Below, piece after piece: positions 1 to 9,376 of a stretch of 10,071 bases of DNA. The stretch is from Candidatus Nealsoniibacteriota bacterium (GTDB lineage: Bacteria > Patescibacteriota > Minisyncoccia > Minisyncoccales > RBG-13-42-11), in the NCBI GenBank assembly GCA_003556525.1, contig PWRH01000080.1:1-10071 (forward strand), in the 5' to 3' direction. Both the position numbers and the translations under genes were made by a program. The notes beneath the pieces are model-generated. The model saw only the letters and a program-made list of their open reading frames with translations, was not told where the DNA came from and searched no databases. Numbering within the stretch: position 1 is the stretch's first letter; each line of letters starts with the position of its first letter.

Positions 1-436
1 CGATATATTTTTGGTCAACTTCAAAATACTTGGCAGTAAAAACAATGGCTGCATAATATCCACCGGGCGCTATTTTTTCCGGAACATAAAAACTAATCGG
101 AACCTGTCTTGATTGCTTGGGGTTAAACCTAATTTCTCTTTCCTGAAAATTAATCCAATCAATTAAAGAAAACTTCTCAGAGCTTCCAAAGGGCAAAAGT
201 AAAGCCTCGCCAAATTCTCCTTTAGCTTTAAAGTCTTCAAAATGAACTCGAAAAATCTGCTCTTGGTCGGAATTATTGGTAACCGTAATTACTTTTTTAA
301 AATTTTCTCCGGGACTAATAACTTCTTCAATAATAAAAGGGCTAACCGTAATCCCGGCCCTATTTTCAGCTAAAACATCAATATTAAAAAAAAATAAAAA
401 AAATAGTAAGGTTAAAAAAAATAATCCGATTCTCAT
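1..436 (-). CDS. Exported DUF916/WxL-interacting-like surface protein (3' end outside window)
   Basis: The visible 145 residues start with a hydrophobic signal peptide (MRIGLFFLTLLFFLFFF, probable cleavage near the VLA at 21-23). A mature beta-sandwich-like sequence follows. Early on it has ITVSPFIIEEVISPGENF, then a TVTNNSD strand-turn, DWINF, and later VPEKIAPGGYYAAIVF. This pattern is typical of DUF916 / WxL-interacting-protein or NEW3-like Ig folds found in Gram-positive and CPR surface proteins. The ATG at 434-436 lies 8 bp after the stop of the upstream surface gene, so the two are probably co-transcribed. The leader is A/T-only with no Shine-Dalgarno motif. The reading frame is open to the left edge, so a C-terminal membrane anchor or second domain cannot be seen. 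The family assignment is by eye and moderate; exported location is well supported. Confidence 0.75.
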   Translation of the reverse strand, partial: MRIGLFFLTLLFFLFFFNIDVLAENRAGITVSPFIIEEVISPGENFKKVITVTNNSDQEQIFRVHFEDFKAKGEFGEALLLPFGSSEKFSLIDWINFQEREIRFNPKQSRQVPISFYVPEKIAPGGYYAAIVFTAKYFEVDQKYI

Positions 437-444
437 AATTTTAA

Positions 445-1539
445 CTAAAAAGTCGGTGTAATTACGTAGGTAAAAATAGTTTCATATTCTCCGGCCGGCT
501 GCAACATGGTAATTTCCGTTTGAAAACCAACTCTGGTCCAACCCTCATGCTGTACTAAGCCATCGCTAGGTCCGCAATGACGCATAACCTCAATAGGAAA
601 GGCAACCTCCATACCCGCCCATCTTCCGCCTTCTCCAAAGCCGTAATAATTTTGATCACAATTAATATCCAGGCTGTTATTTTCGGAAGTTACGCCAAAA
701 TGACCGTAAGTTTCGGGTGCTCCCAAAATACCCTCGGGAGAAACCCACGGAGTTGCTTCTGAAAAATCTCTGCAATTTCCATTAATAAAACAATAAATCT
801 TGTGGGTTCTACCATGAACTTCAGCCTCAGGCTCTCTTTCCTGAACTACACTGACCGTAAAACCATACCCGGCATTGGTTCTGACAAACAAATCTTGGGC
901 AACCAGTACGGGAGTATTGACGGGCAGATCACCAAAAGCAATTGAAAATGCGGTAGTAGTGGCACTGGTTAAATTTCCATGCACACTTTCTCCAATCCCA
1001 ACCCCCTCTACTTCAAAAGTCAAAATAGGTTCAATTCTGCCTCTTATTACAAGTGGCTCAGTAATGGTTATCATGGCCCTGGCGGTTTCTCCTTGGTCGG
1101 TAAAAATATCAATCATATGAATATCGGCAATACCTTCGGGCTGTATTTTTTCCGGATTTAAGACATTACCAATAATAATTTCTGTTGCTCCGGCAAAATG
1201 AATCTGCCCTAAATTAACAGTACAAATAACCGTTCTGCCTGAAATTGAAGCTGTCATATTGTTTGGACACAAAACATCCGCTAAACCGGCAATCGGAGAG
1301 CTGTAATTATTGGGAAAAGTAATATTAATTCTTTCGCCTGCCGACAAATCAATATTGGTATTAAAGCTAACAATATATTCGGCATCGAATGCTTCGGGAG
1401 AAGTGTCACTTACAATAATTAAAACATTGTCCAGTGAATGCCCGCCGGCACCAATTTTAGCCAAAATCGGCAAAAAAATAAAAACAATAATTATTATAAA
1501 GATAATATTTTCCCTTAATTTTTCCAAAAATTTTTTCAT
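445..1539 (-). CDS. Secreted WxL-like surface protein
   Basis: This 364-aa protein has a short basic N-terminus and a strong hydrophobic segment (about residues 11-27, ending LPILAKIGAGG), so it is exported or N-terminally anchored. The rest is beta-rich, with six Cys (VLCPNN, VICTV, IYCFI, GNCRDF, INCDQ, RHCGP) that could form disulfides outside the cell. It ends in GEYETIFTYVITPTF. This resembles the terminal YxxxITWxLxxxP motif of WxL cell-wall-binding domains, with Tyr in place of Trp. That reading is strengthened by the DUF916-like gene only 8 bp downstream, because WxL proteins and DUF916-type partners are commonly clustered. The start ATG at 1537-1539 has no Shine-Dalgarno. An extended -10 sits about 70 bp upstream. 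Surface location is likely; WxL kinship is inference, and ligand and role are unknown. Confidence 0.75.
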   Translation of the reverse strand: MKKFLEKLRENIIFIIIIVFIFLPILAKIGAGGHSLDNVLIIVSDTSPEAFDAEYIVSFNTNIDLSAGERINITFPNNYSSPIAGLADVLCPNNMTASISGRTVICTVNLGQIHFAGATEIIIGNVLNPEKIQPEGIADIHMIDIFTDQGETARAMITITEPLVIRGRIEPILTFEVEGVGIGESVHGNLTSATTTAFSIAFGDLPVNTPVLVAQDLFVRTNAGYGFTVSVVQEREPEAEVHGRTHKIYCFINGNCRDFSEATPWVSPEGILGAPETYGHFGVTSENNSLDINCDQNYYGFGEGGRWAGMEVAFPIEVMRHCGPSDGLVQHEGWTRVGFQTEITMLQPAGEYETIFTYVITPTF

Positions 1540-1609
1540 CTAAATATTATTTTATTATTGATTAAAACAGCAAATATTTCAACGCTCGGATAGCAATAAT
1601 TTTTTTATT

Positions 1610-1618
1610 ATTATAGCA
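1610..1618 (-). promoter_or_regulatory. Extended -10 promoter for the 445-1539 surface gene
   Basis: Read on the minus strand this is TGCTATAAT, a perfect extended -10 (TGnTATAAT). No convincing -35 is present 16-18 bp upstream, which extended -10 promoters can tolerate. It predicts a transcript start near 1603 and a leader of about 60 nt before the ATG at 1539. A second TATAAT on the same strand lies at 1620-1625. Confidence 0.5.
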
Positions 1619-1621
1619 TAT

Positions 1622-1627
1622 TATAAT
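1622..1627 (+). promoter_or_regulatory. Candidate -10 box for the fibre gene
   Basis: TATAAT on the plus strand, with only weak T-rich sequence at the -35 position. It would start a transcript near 1634 and leave about 80 nt before the chosen ATG at 1717. It is within a few bases of the minus-strand -10 box, so the two divergent promoters would compete or be co-regulated. In such AT-rich DNA a chance TATAAT is possible. Confidence 0.35.
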
Positions 1628-1716
1628 CATGTCCGCCTGAAAAATGTTTTTGTTAAACCGATTAATTTATGTTAAAATTTTTAAAAGTCATTTTTATTAT
1701 TAAAATATTCAATATT

Positions 1717-3018
1717 ATGAAAAAAGAAAAAAAGAAAAAAATAATCACCATAGCTTTATCTTTAACCGTTATTGGTTTAACTACGGTTGCCTTTGCTCAG
1801 ACTCCTTTTCAAGAAGAAAGAATCGAGTCGAGGTTAAAATTACTTACAGAGCCCTACTTAAGAATTGATGCTGAAACCGATATTAATGCACCCCTTAATT
1901 TAAAAGATTCGCTCAATTTTATTTCTTCAGCCTTTAGGGGGCAAATAAACGTAGCTGATCTTAGTGATAACAGAACTTACGTTTTACCAAATATTTCAGG
2001 CGAAATATGCTTAAGTGCGGGTAATTGCCTGCTTTCTCCGCAAGGCACCATAAACAGGCTGGCAAAATTTACCGCTCAAGGAATTGCCAATTCTTCTATT
2101 CAAGATTTTTTCCAGGGAACCTCTATTTTTATTAATGAACAAGGTAATGTGGGGGTTGGAACAAATAGCCCTCAAGATAAGCTTCATGTAACAGGGGGCA
2201 TTAGAGCTTCTGATGATATTTGCACCGACCTACAAGGAGGAAAATGTTTAAGCGACCTTGAAAGTGCAGCTCCTGCTACAGCTCAAACAAGAATTTCGGG
2301 AGAAGGTGTTGCTGAGCGGATTCCGCTTTGGAGAGAAAGACTGGAATTGGGAAGTTCGGAAATCTACCAGTCGGGCAGAAATATCGGTATTGGAACCACT
2401 CCTGCCTATAAGCTGGATGTATCCGGAACAGTGAGAATGCTCGGTTTCCGTATGCCTGTCAGTCCTACGGAAGGATACGGTTTAATGTCAGATGAACATG
2501 GTTTTGGCACCTGGCAACCCGTATTAACACCTTTGGCTGCCGGTAGAGATATTGCAGAAAACTTTCTAATTGATCCGAAATGTAAAAATTCGAATAATTG
2601 TCCGGAGCCCGGAGACTTGGTTTCAATTAATGAAAATAAATTTATTGAAAAATCTTCAGTTCCTTATGACCAAAAAATAATCGGTGTGGTTTCAACAAAT
2701 CCGGCCATGACTTTGGGTAAAGAAATCGACTCTTCTTTTTCCAAACCGATTGCGCTAATCGGCCAAGTACCGGTAAAAGTTTCTCTTGAAAACGGACCGA
2801 TTGAAATCGGTGACATGTTAACGTCTTCTATTTTCCCGGGAATAGCAAAAAAAGCCAATCAAACAGGAAGGGTTGTTGGCATGGCTCTGGAATCTCTTTC
2901 CGAAGATGATTTTAAAAATTGCGATAATAATTCTTTAAAAAATTCAAAAATTTTCGATTGTGAGAAGAAAATCGGAAAAATAACGGTTTTGATAAATCTT
3001 CATAACGCCCTCTATTAA
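1717..3018 (+). CDS. Secreted tail-fibre-like repeat protein with C-terminal PGD...GVV domain
   Basis: From the ATG at 1717 the product is 433 aa and begins with a classic signal peptide (MKKEKKKK then ITIALSLTVIGLTTVAFA|Q, cleavage about residue 27). The mature part has two copies of a module common in fibre-like surface proteins: RLAKFTAQG...NVGVGTNSPQDKLHVTG (about 112-161) and RIPLW...NIGIGTTPAYKLDVSG (about 199-237). Cys pairs occur in ICLSAGNC and ICTDLQGGKC. The C-terminal domain (about 277-433) runs GRDIAENF, PGDLV, GVVSTNPAMTLGKE, GQVPVKVS, GDMLTSS, GIAKKA and VVGMALES. It looks like the phage-type fibre domains related to Peptidase_G2, and like the ectodomain of the ring protein at 8609-9373. 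An upstream in-frame ATG at 1669 would add 16 residues ahead of the signal peptide and is less likely. An adhesin or fibre role is inferred. Confidence 0.8.
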   Translation: MKKEKKKKIITIALSLTVIGLTTVAFAQTPFQEERIESRLKLLTEPYLRIDAETDINAPLNLKDSLNFISSAFRGQINVADLSDNRTYVLPNISGEICLSAGNCLLSPQGTINRLAKFTAQGIANSSIQDFFQGTSIFINEQGNVGVGTNSPQDKLHVTGGIRASDDICTDLQGGKCLSDLESAAPATAQTRISGEGVAERIPLWRERLELGSSEIYQSGRNIGIGTTPAYKLDVSGTVRMLGFRMPVSPTEGYGLMSDEHGFGTWQPVLTPLAAGRDIAENFLIDPKCKNSNNCPEPGDLVSINENKFIEKSSVPYDQKIIGVVSTNPAMTLGKEIDSSFSKPIALIGQVPVKVSLENGPIEIGDMLTSSIFPGIAKKANQTGRVVGMALESLSEDDFKNCDNNSLKNSKIFDCEKKIGKITVLINLHNALY

Positions 3019-3284
3019 ATTCCCAAAAAAACGCTTACTTTATTTTCTTTAACTATCAATATTCCCTTTTCAAACCGATAGTCAACTTTTTCTTTTTTTA
3101 CGGTTTCAATGGTAAGGTTTTTAAAAATAAGAGTAATAAAATTAATATGCTGAGGTAAAACATCAAATTTACCCAGTTTATTTTCAGTGGAAATTGAAAC
3201 TGCCTTTCCCTTAAAGGCTTTTTTATTTTCCATAATAGCCGGAAAAAAAACCTCTATTAAGAAAGAAAATTTTTCTTTAGCCAT
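3015..3284 (-). CDS. atpC: F1-like ATPase epsilon subunit, N-terminal domain only
   Basis: At 89 aa this is much shorter than the usual 130-140 aa. It matches the epsilon beta-sandwich: FKGKAVSISTENKLGKFDVLPQHINFITLIF corresponds in parts to the family's V-F-x-G-x-A...G-x-x-G-x-LPxHxxxxT pattern, and the end FEKGILIVKENKVSVFL is the closing strands. The C-terminal helical hairpin that inhibits ATP hydrolysis in many bacteria is absent, because the stop follows directly. Epsilon normally sits on gamma at the top of the c ring. The gene starts 3 bp after the beta stop and is last in the operon. Its stop overlaps the stop of the convergent fibre gene (TTAA, 3015-3018). Identity rests on position plus pattern. 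Confidence 0.85.
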   Translation of the reverse strand: MAKEKFSFLIEVFFPAIMENKKAFKGKAVSISTENKLGKFDVLPQHINFITLIFKNLTIETVKKEKVDYRFEKGILIVKENKVSVFLGI

Positions 3285-3287
3285 AGT

Positions 3288-4770
<1,483 letters not shown>

Positions 4771-5637
4771 TTATTTCCATGACTGCGAGGAAATGTTAAT
4801 TTCCTGTTGTTTTCTGTCAAAAGTTTGCCATTTTAATTTTTTTTCTTTCATCCTTAAGTCTTCTTTTCTTTCTTTGGCCTTATCTCTTGTCTGATACATT
4901 TTAACCATCCTTATCGCATGCCTTGAAAGACGATGCTCTAAAAAGGTTTGAGCAAAAAAAGCGGATATTAACTCTGTTTTAAAAAAATCCAGAACAGCTT
5001 CGGGTGAAGGTTCCAATAAATAAACCGACACTTCTTCTTTGTTTTTGGGGTCAATTTTTGGGGCTTCAAGCATAATATCGGTTCCAACAATTTTTTGTGA
5101 TAAAACGGTCCTAAAGCTTCCATGAAAAACTTTTACTTCTTTATAGTTTTTCATCAGCTTAACTATCTCTCTAATTTCTTTTTCTTTCGGTTTTTCATCG
5201 TCAATATTAAAATAATAAATATTTTCTGAAAAACTATTTTCACCCGCAAGGCTTTTCCCAATCTCACCAACCACTGCCAAATCAGCCTTATTTTTTGCCA
5301 AATAAGCGGAAGTTTCTTTCCAAACATTTAAAATCAGGCTTCCGTAAAACCGGGCATTGGCTGAAAGAAAAACAACCAACCTTTCTTTTTTGGGCTCGGG
5401 AAAAGCCTCTTTTTTGCCTTGCCTTGCCTGTTTTTTATCTTTTTCTTTTTCGTAAAAATAAGACCTTTCAGCCTCAAAATAAACCTTGGAAATTTCTTCG
5501 ATAAATTCTCTGTTTTTAAGAGTCATTTCTCTAATTTCATTCATTTCTTTTTTCGATATTTCCTGATAAGCTGCGGCAATTGTTTCAATAACGGAAACCG
5601 CTCTTAATTTTTTTTTAATTTTACGAAAAGTTAACAT
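4771..5637 (-). CDS. atpG: F1-like ATPase gamma subunit (central shaft)
   Basis: 288 aa, a normal length for gamma. The N-terminal helix MLTFRKIKKKLRAVSVIETI corresponds to the family's IRxKIxSVxxTxKIT helix. The C-terminal helix is the most recognisable part: ELISAFFAQTFLEHRLSRHAIRMVKM (220-245), then a long basic/acidic coil to the end, matches the family's ...SExAARMxAMxxAxxNA region. The Rossmann-like middle begins VVFLSANARFYGSLILN (88-104), in place of the usual SDRGLCGGLN. A lysine/glutamate-rich insertion lies near 63-86. The subunit should form the rotor shaft through the alpha-beta hexamer. Divergence of the middle is notable, but the two shaft helices and operon position make identity secure. 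Confidence 0.9.
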   Translation of the reverse strand: MLTFRKIKKKLRAVSVIETIAAAYQEISKKEMNEIREMTLKNREFIEEISKVYFEAERSYFYEKEKDKKQARQGKKEAFPEPKKERLVVFLSANARFYGSLILNVWKETSAYLAKNKADLAVVGEIGKSLAGENSFSENIYYFNIDDEKPKEKEIREIVKLMKNYKEVKVFHGSFRTVLSQKIVGTDIMLEAPKIDPKNKEEVSVYLLEPSPEAVLDFFKTELISAFFAQTFLEHRLSRHAIRMVKMYQTRDKAKERKEDLRMKEKKLKWQTFDRKQQEINISSQSWK

Positions 5638-5650
5638 TTTTTATTTTTTA

Positions 5651-7156
5651 CTAAATAAATTTTTCCAAAACCGGAGAAACTTGTTCGCAAAAATCTTTAA
5701 GCTCTTCGGCATTTTTCATTTTTAAAACTTCGACTTCCAAAAAATCTTTGATTTCTTTTATTTCTTTTTTTGAATCAGTAAGTTTTTCTTCCTGAAAAAG
5801 TCTTAATATTTTCAACACTTCTTCTTTCATTGCTTTTTTGGACACGTTTTTCCAAAAACCAGAAAACAATAATCCGAAAAGAAATAATTGCAAATAACGG
5901 GGAATTAAAACTTTTGCATCTTGACTTAATAGCACCTCTATTTTTCCTCCGAAATCAAGTGCCTGCTTATTTTCTTTGGACAGTTCGCTTCCAAACTGAG
6001 CCACTTCCAAAATTTTCCTGTAACTGACCAGTCGTTTTTTTATTTTATCCACCAAGTCTTTACTTAAGCTTTCTCTGGTTTGATTTCCAACCCTTGAAAC
6101 CGAAAGAAACGCATTAACTGCCGGCATTTGGCCTCTTTTAAATTCATCTATATCAAAAAAAACATGGCCATCGGTCATGGCAAGCAAGTTGGTTTGGATA
6201 AATCCGGAAATATTGTTTTCCAAGGTTTCAACTATTGGAAAAGAAGTAATGCTAGCCTCTTTGCCGTCAGCAGTTTTAATATTCCCGGCTCTTTCTATTA
6301 ATGTGGCATGAACATAGAAAATGTCTCCGGGATAAGCTTCTCTGCCCGGAGCTCTTTTAAGTAAAAGTGAAATTTCACGGTAGGCTTTGGCATGAGTGCT
6401 AAAATCATCATAAACAATTATTACTTTATGGCCTTTATTTCTAAAATATTCAGCAACCGCTGTTCCGGAAAAAGGAGCCAAATAGTGAAGGGCGGCTGAC
6501 TGACTCGAAGTGGTAACCATCATTACCACCTTATCAAAGGCCTTCATCTCTTTTAAATAAGATTCAACCGACTTTAAAGTCGGACTCTCTTTGCCAATAC
6601 CGACATAAACGCAAATTGTTCCTTTTTTTGCCTGATTTGATATTGTTTGCAAAAGAAAATTTGTTTTGCCTGTTTTGGCATCACCAATAACAGTTTCTCT
6701 TTGGCCGTATCCCAAAGGCACCAACAAATCAACCATCATTACCCCTGTCTCCAAAGGCTCAGCCACCTTTACTCTTTTGGTAATTCCGGGCGCTTTTTCT
6801 TTTATCGGTAAATATTCTTTTGCTCCCAAAACAGGCCCTTTTCTATCAATCGGCAAACAAAGAGGATCGACTATTCTTCCCAAAAGCCCTTCTGAGACCG
6901 GAATTCTTAAAAAATCATCTGTTCGTGCCATCTTTCTGGCAGCTTCTATTTTTTCGGTCTCAAACATTAAAACACCGGCTTTTCTTCTATCCAAACCGTA
7001 GACCATACCTCTTTCTCCGTCCTCACTAACAATAGCTTCTCCCATTTTTAAAGAAGGAAGGCCTGAAAGATAAACAATGGGATCGCTACAATGAATAATA
7101 TAGCCCGACTCCCCTGTCTTTTCTATGTATTTCTCAAACTCTTGGTTGGTTTTCAT
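5651..7156 (-). CDS. atpA: F1-like ATPase alpha subunit (regulatory nucleotide-binding)
   Basis: 501 aa. The N-terminal beta-barrel has SGLPSLKMGEAIV and GLLGRIVDPLCLPIDRKGP (90-108). The core has P-loop GDAKTGKT (158-165; GDRQTGKT in typical alpha), VIIVYDD (245-251) and the alpha signature LLLKRAPGREAYPGDIFYVHATLIERAG (264-291). The arginine finger is Arg355 in SVSRVG, so it can complete the beta active site. AQFGSEL (386-392) is also conserved. Compared with E. coli alpha, about 11 residues are missing from the N-terminal arm, the part that docks delta. The start overlaps the delta stop as ATGA (7153-7156), implying translational coupling. Gamma begins 13 bp downstream. Confidence 0.95.
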   Translation of the reverse strand: MKTNQEFEKYIEKTGESGYIIHCSDPIVYLSGLPSLKMGEAIVSEDGERGMVYGLDRRKAGVLMFETEKIEAARKMARTDDFLRIPVSEGLLGRIVDPLCLPIDRKGPVLGAKEYLPIKEKAPGITKRVKVAEPLETGVMMVDLLVPLGYGQRETVIGDAKTGKTNFLLQTISNQAKKGTICVYVGIGKESPTLKSVESYLKEMKAFDKVVMMVTTSSQSAALHYLAPFSGTAVAEYFRNKGHKVIIVYDDFSTHAKAYREISLLLKRAPGREAYPGDIFYVHATLIERAGNIKTADGKEASITSFPIVETLENNISGFIQTNLLAMTDGHVFFDIDEFKRGQMPAVNAFLSVSRVGNQTRESLSKDLVDKIKKRLVSYRKILEVAQFGSELSKENKQALDFGGKIEVLLSQDAKVLIPRYLQLFLFGLLFSGFWKNVSKKAMKEEVLKILRLFQEEKLTDSKKEIKEIKDFLEVEVLKMKNAEELKDFCEQVSPVLEKFI

Positions 7157-7629
7157 AACTCAATCTTTTCCAATATTTTGGTTTTTTTAATTTCCTTTGC
7201 CAAAGAAAAATCAACCCTTCTTCCTTCATATTCGATAATTGCACCTGCAACAATGCTATAATTAACATTTAAATCCAAAATAATTTTTTTACCGAGCTCC
7301 TCTTCCAGCCATCGGCTAATTTTAAAAACCGTTTTTTCATTCGGTCGAAAAGCGATCTCCATTTTAATCTGAGGCAAAGAAAGTAAGTGCTTTTTCAATA
7401 ATCTAAGAAAAAAGGACAGCTGGTTTAAATCTTTAATTTTTTCTTTTTCTTCAACCTTAATTAAAAGATCAACCAGGTCTTGACTGATCTTTTCTTGCAT
7501 TTTCTCAGCAGTTGAACTTTTAATATTTTTTAAAATTAACTCTCCTGCCAAGTCAATTTCTTCCAAATAAAAAATTAAGTCTTCTTTTGTTTTTATTTTT
7601 TCTTCAATTTCAATAAAAAACCCTCTCAT
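7153..7629 (-). CDS. atpH: F1-like ATPase delta subunit (peripheral-stalk cap)
   Basis: 158 aa, a little short for delta (about 175-180). The N-terminal two thirds is helical and charged with little recognisable sequence. The C-terminal domain is diagnostic: RWLEEELGKKIILDLNVNYSI (about 106-126), then VAGAIIEYEGRRVDFSLAKE. This matches the family pattern LxxxLGKxVxLxxxVDPxLIGGxxIxxGxxxxDxS. Delta joins the b stalk to the top of the alpha-beta hexamer. Position between b and alpha, with a 4-bp overlap into alpha, is the standard atp order. Divergence of the N-terminal half, which normally grips the alpha N-terminus, goes with the shortened alpha arm. No Shine-Dalgarno motif precedes the ATG. 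Confidence 0.85.
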   Translation of the reverse strand: MRGFFIEIEEKIKTKEDLIFYLEEIDLAGELILKNIKSSTAEKMQEKISQDLVDLLIKVEEKEKIKDLNQLSFFLRLLKKHLLSLPQIKMEIAFRPNEKTVFKISRWLEEELGKKIILDLNVNYSIVAGAIIEYEGRRVDFSLAKEIKKTKILEKIEL

Positions 7630-7646
7630 AATTTTAAAAATAAATT

Positions 7647-8594
7647 TTAGTGCTCTTCCTCTTCAAAAAATAAATTTTCCGCTTTGGCCTTTTTAAGCGC
7701 TTCTATAACCAGGCTTTCATGGGTTGAAAGGTTGATCGTTCTTCCCACTACGCTCTCTATTACATTTTCTATAATTTGATATATTTTTTGGTCCACCTCT
7801 TCTATTTTTCTACTTTTATAATTCTCAATTTCTTTTTCGGATCTTTCTATTTTTGATTTTACAACTTCTTCCAAGGGCTTATAGGTTTGATCTATTTTTT
7901 CGCTTATTTCACTAAATAAAAAGTCGAATTTTTTTTGAGCCTCTTTTATTAAAAGCTCTCTTGCCTCCGAGCTTTCTTTACGATATTCTGAAATTTCTTG
8001 ACTTAACATTTCCGTTAATTCTTTTTTAATTTCTTGGTGTTCTTTAATTACTGATTCAAAAAAATCAGAATAAACATTTTTAAATTCCCGACCCACCTTA
8101 TCAAACTGCCCCCTATAGTCGTTTAAGATATCAGCTGAAAGTTTTTCCAATTTTTGGGTAAACTCAGGGCTGACTCTTTCTTCTTGAGAAAAAGTTTTTT
8201 CTTTTCTTTCAGGAGTTTGCTCAAAAATATCTTTTGTACCAATTCTTTTTTCAAAATCAGGCCCTTTTCTTTCCGAAGATAGTCGGGCCCTTCTTTCTTC
8301 TTCCATTCTTTTTCTCACTCTTTCCCTAATAATTCTTCTTCTTTCTTCTTCTTTTAGCGTATCTTCTTCTGCCCGTGTTTCTTTTTTGGAAAAACCCTCT
8401 TCTTCAAATCTTTCTTTTCTTTGAGTGGTATTATTCGGTTTTTCAACATCTTCCGCCTCTTTCCGGCTTAAAGGTACGTGCTCTTCTTTTTGCAGCTGAT
8501 ATTTTGCATATTTTCTTTTTAAAATCAAAAGCCAAACAATCGCTATTAAGACCGCAAAAAAGAGTACAAAAAGGGCTAATAAAATATATTTCAT
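7647..8594 (-). CDS. atpF: Extended b-like peripheral-stalk subunit
   Basis: 315 aa, about twice the usual b length (near 160). One N-terminal membrane helix (residues 2-25, ILLALFVLFFAVLIAIVWLLI) ends in a basic KRKYAK. A very polar Glu/Lys/Arg-rich segment (about 33-145) is followed by a long heptad-like helix (about 145-280). The C-terminus, IIENVIESVVGRTINLSTHESLVIEALKKA (about 274-303), is the typical delta-binding end of b (cf. LAxxAAEKLLGRxL...HxxLVxxAL). Role: membrane-anchored stator that holds the alpha-beta head. The gene lies 14 bp after the ring-like gene and 17 bp before delta. The extra charged linker is unusual and could lengthen the stalk or bind another partner. Assignment of the C-terminal part is good; the rest is low-complexity coil. 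Confidence 0.8.
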   Translation of the reverse strand: MKYILLALFVLFFAVLIAIVWLLILKRKYAKYQLQKEEHVPLSRKEAEDVEKPNNTTQRKERFEEEGFSKKETRAEEDTLKEEERRRIIRERVRKRMEEERRARLSSERKGPDFEKRIGTKDIFEQTPERKEKTFSQEERVSPEFTQKLEKLSADILNDYRGQFDKVGREFKNVYSDFFESVIKEHQEIKKELTEMLSQEISEYRKESSEARELLIKEAQKKFDFLFSEISEKIDQTYKPLEEVVKSKIERSEKEIENYKSRKIEEVDQKIYQIIENVIESVVGRTINLSTHESLVIEALKKAKAENLFFEEEEH

Positions 8595-8608
8595 AAAAAA
8601 TTAAACTT

Positions 8609-9376
<768 letters not shown>

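Larger units (their letters stand above)
1540..1716. other. Divergent intergenic region
   Basis: This 177-bp, very AT-rich gap lies between the oppositely oriented surface gene and fibre gene. It contains the two candidate -10 boxes described separately and a weak AATAAT-T6-ATTATT inverted repeat (about 1595-1612), too weak to be a terminator. There is no RNA gene or coding sequence that I can support, apart from the possible 16-codon upstream extension of the fibre gene from 1669. Confidence 0.5.

Noticed and set aside
1595..1612. AATAAT-T6-ATTATT as a terminator hairpin
   Set aside because: The stem is only A/T pairs and lies between divergent promoters, where no transcript needs to end.
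1669..1716. Fibre gene start at ATG 1669
   Set aside because: It would place 16 mostly hydrophobic residues before a perfect lysine-rich signal peptide beginning at ATG 1717.
1717..3018. Prophage tail fibre gene
   Set aside because: It has a signal peptide and no phage structural, packaging or integrase genes nearby, so it is a cellular surface protein using fibre-type modules.
7153..7155. Recoding of TGA (Gly or Trp code)
   Set aside because: TGA ends delta exactly at the family's normal C-terminus and overlaps the alpha start as ATGA, so it acts as a stop here.
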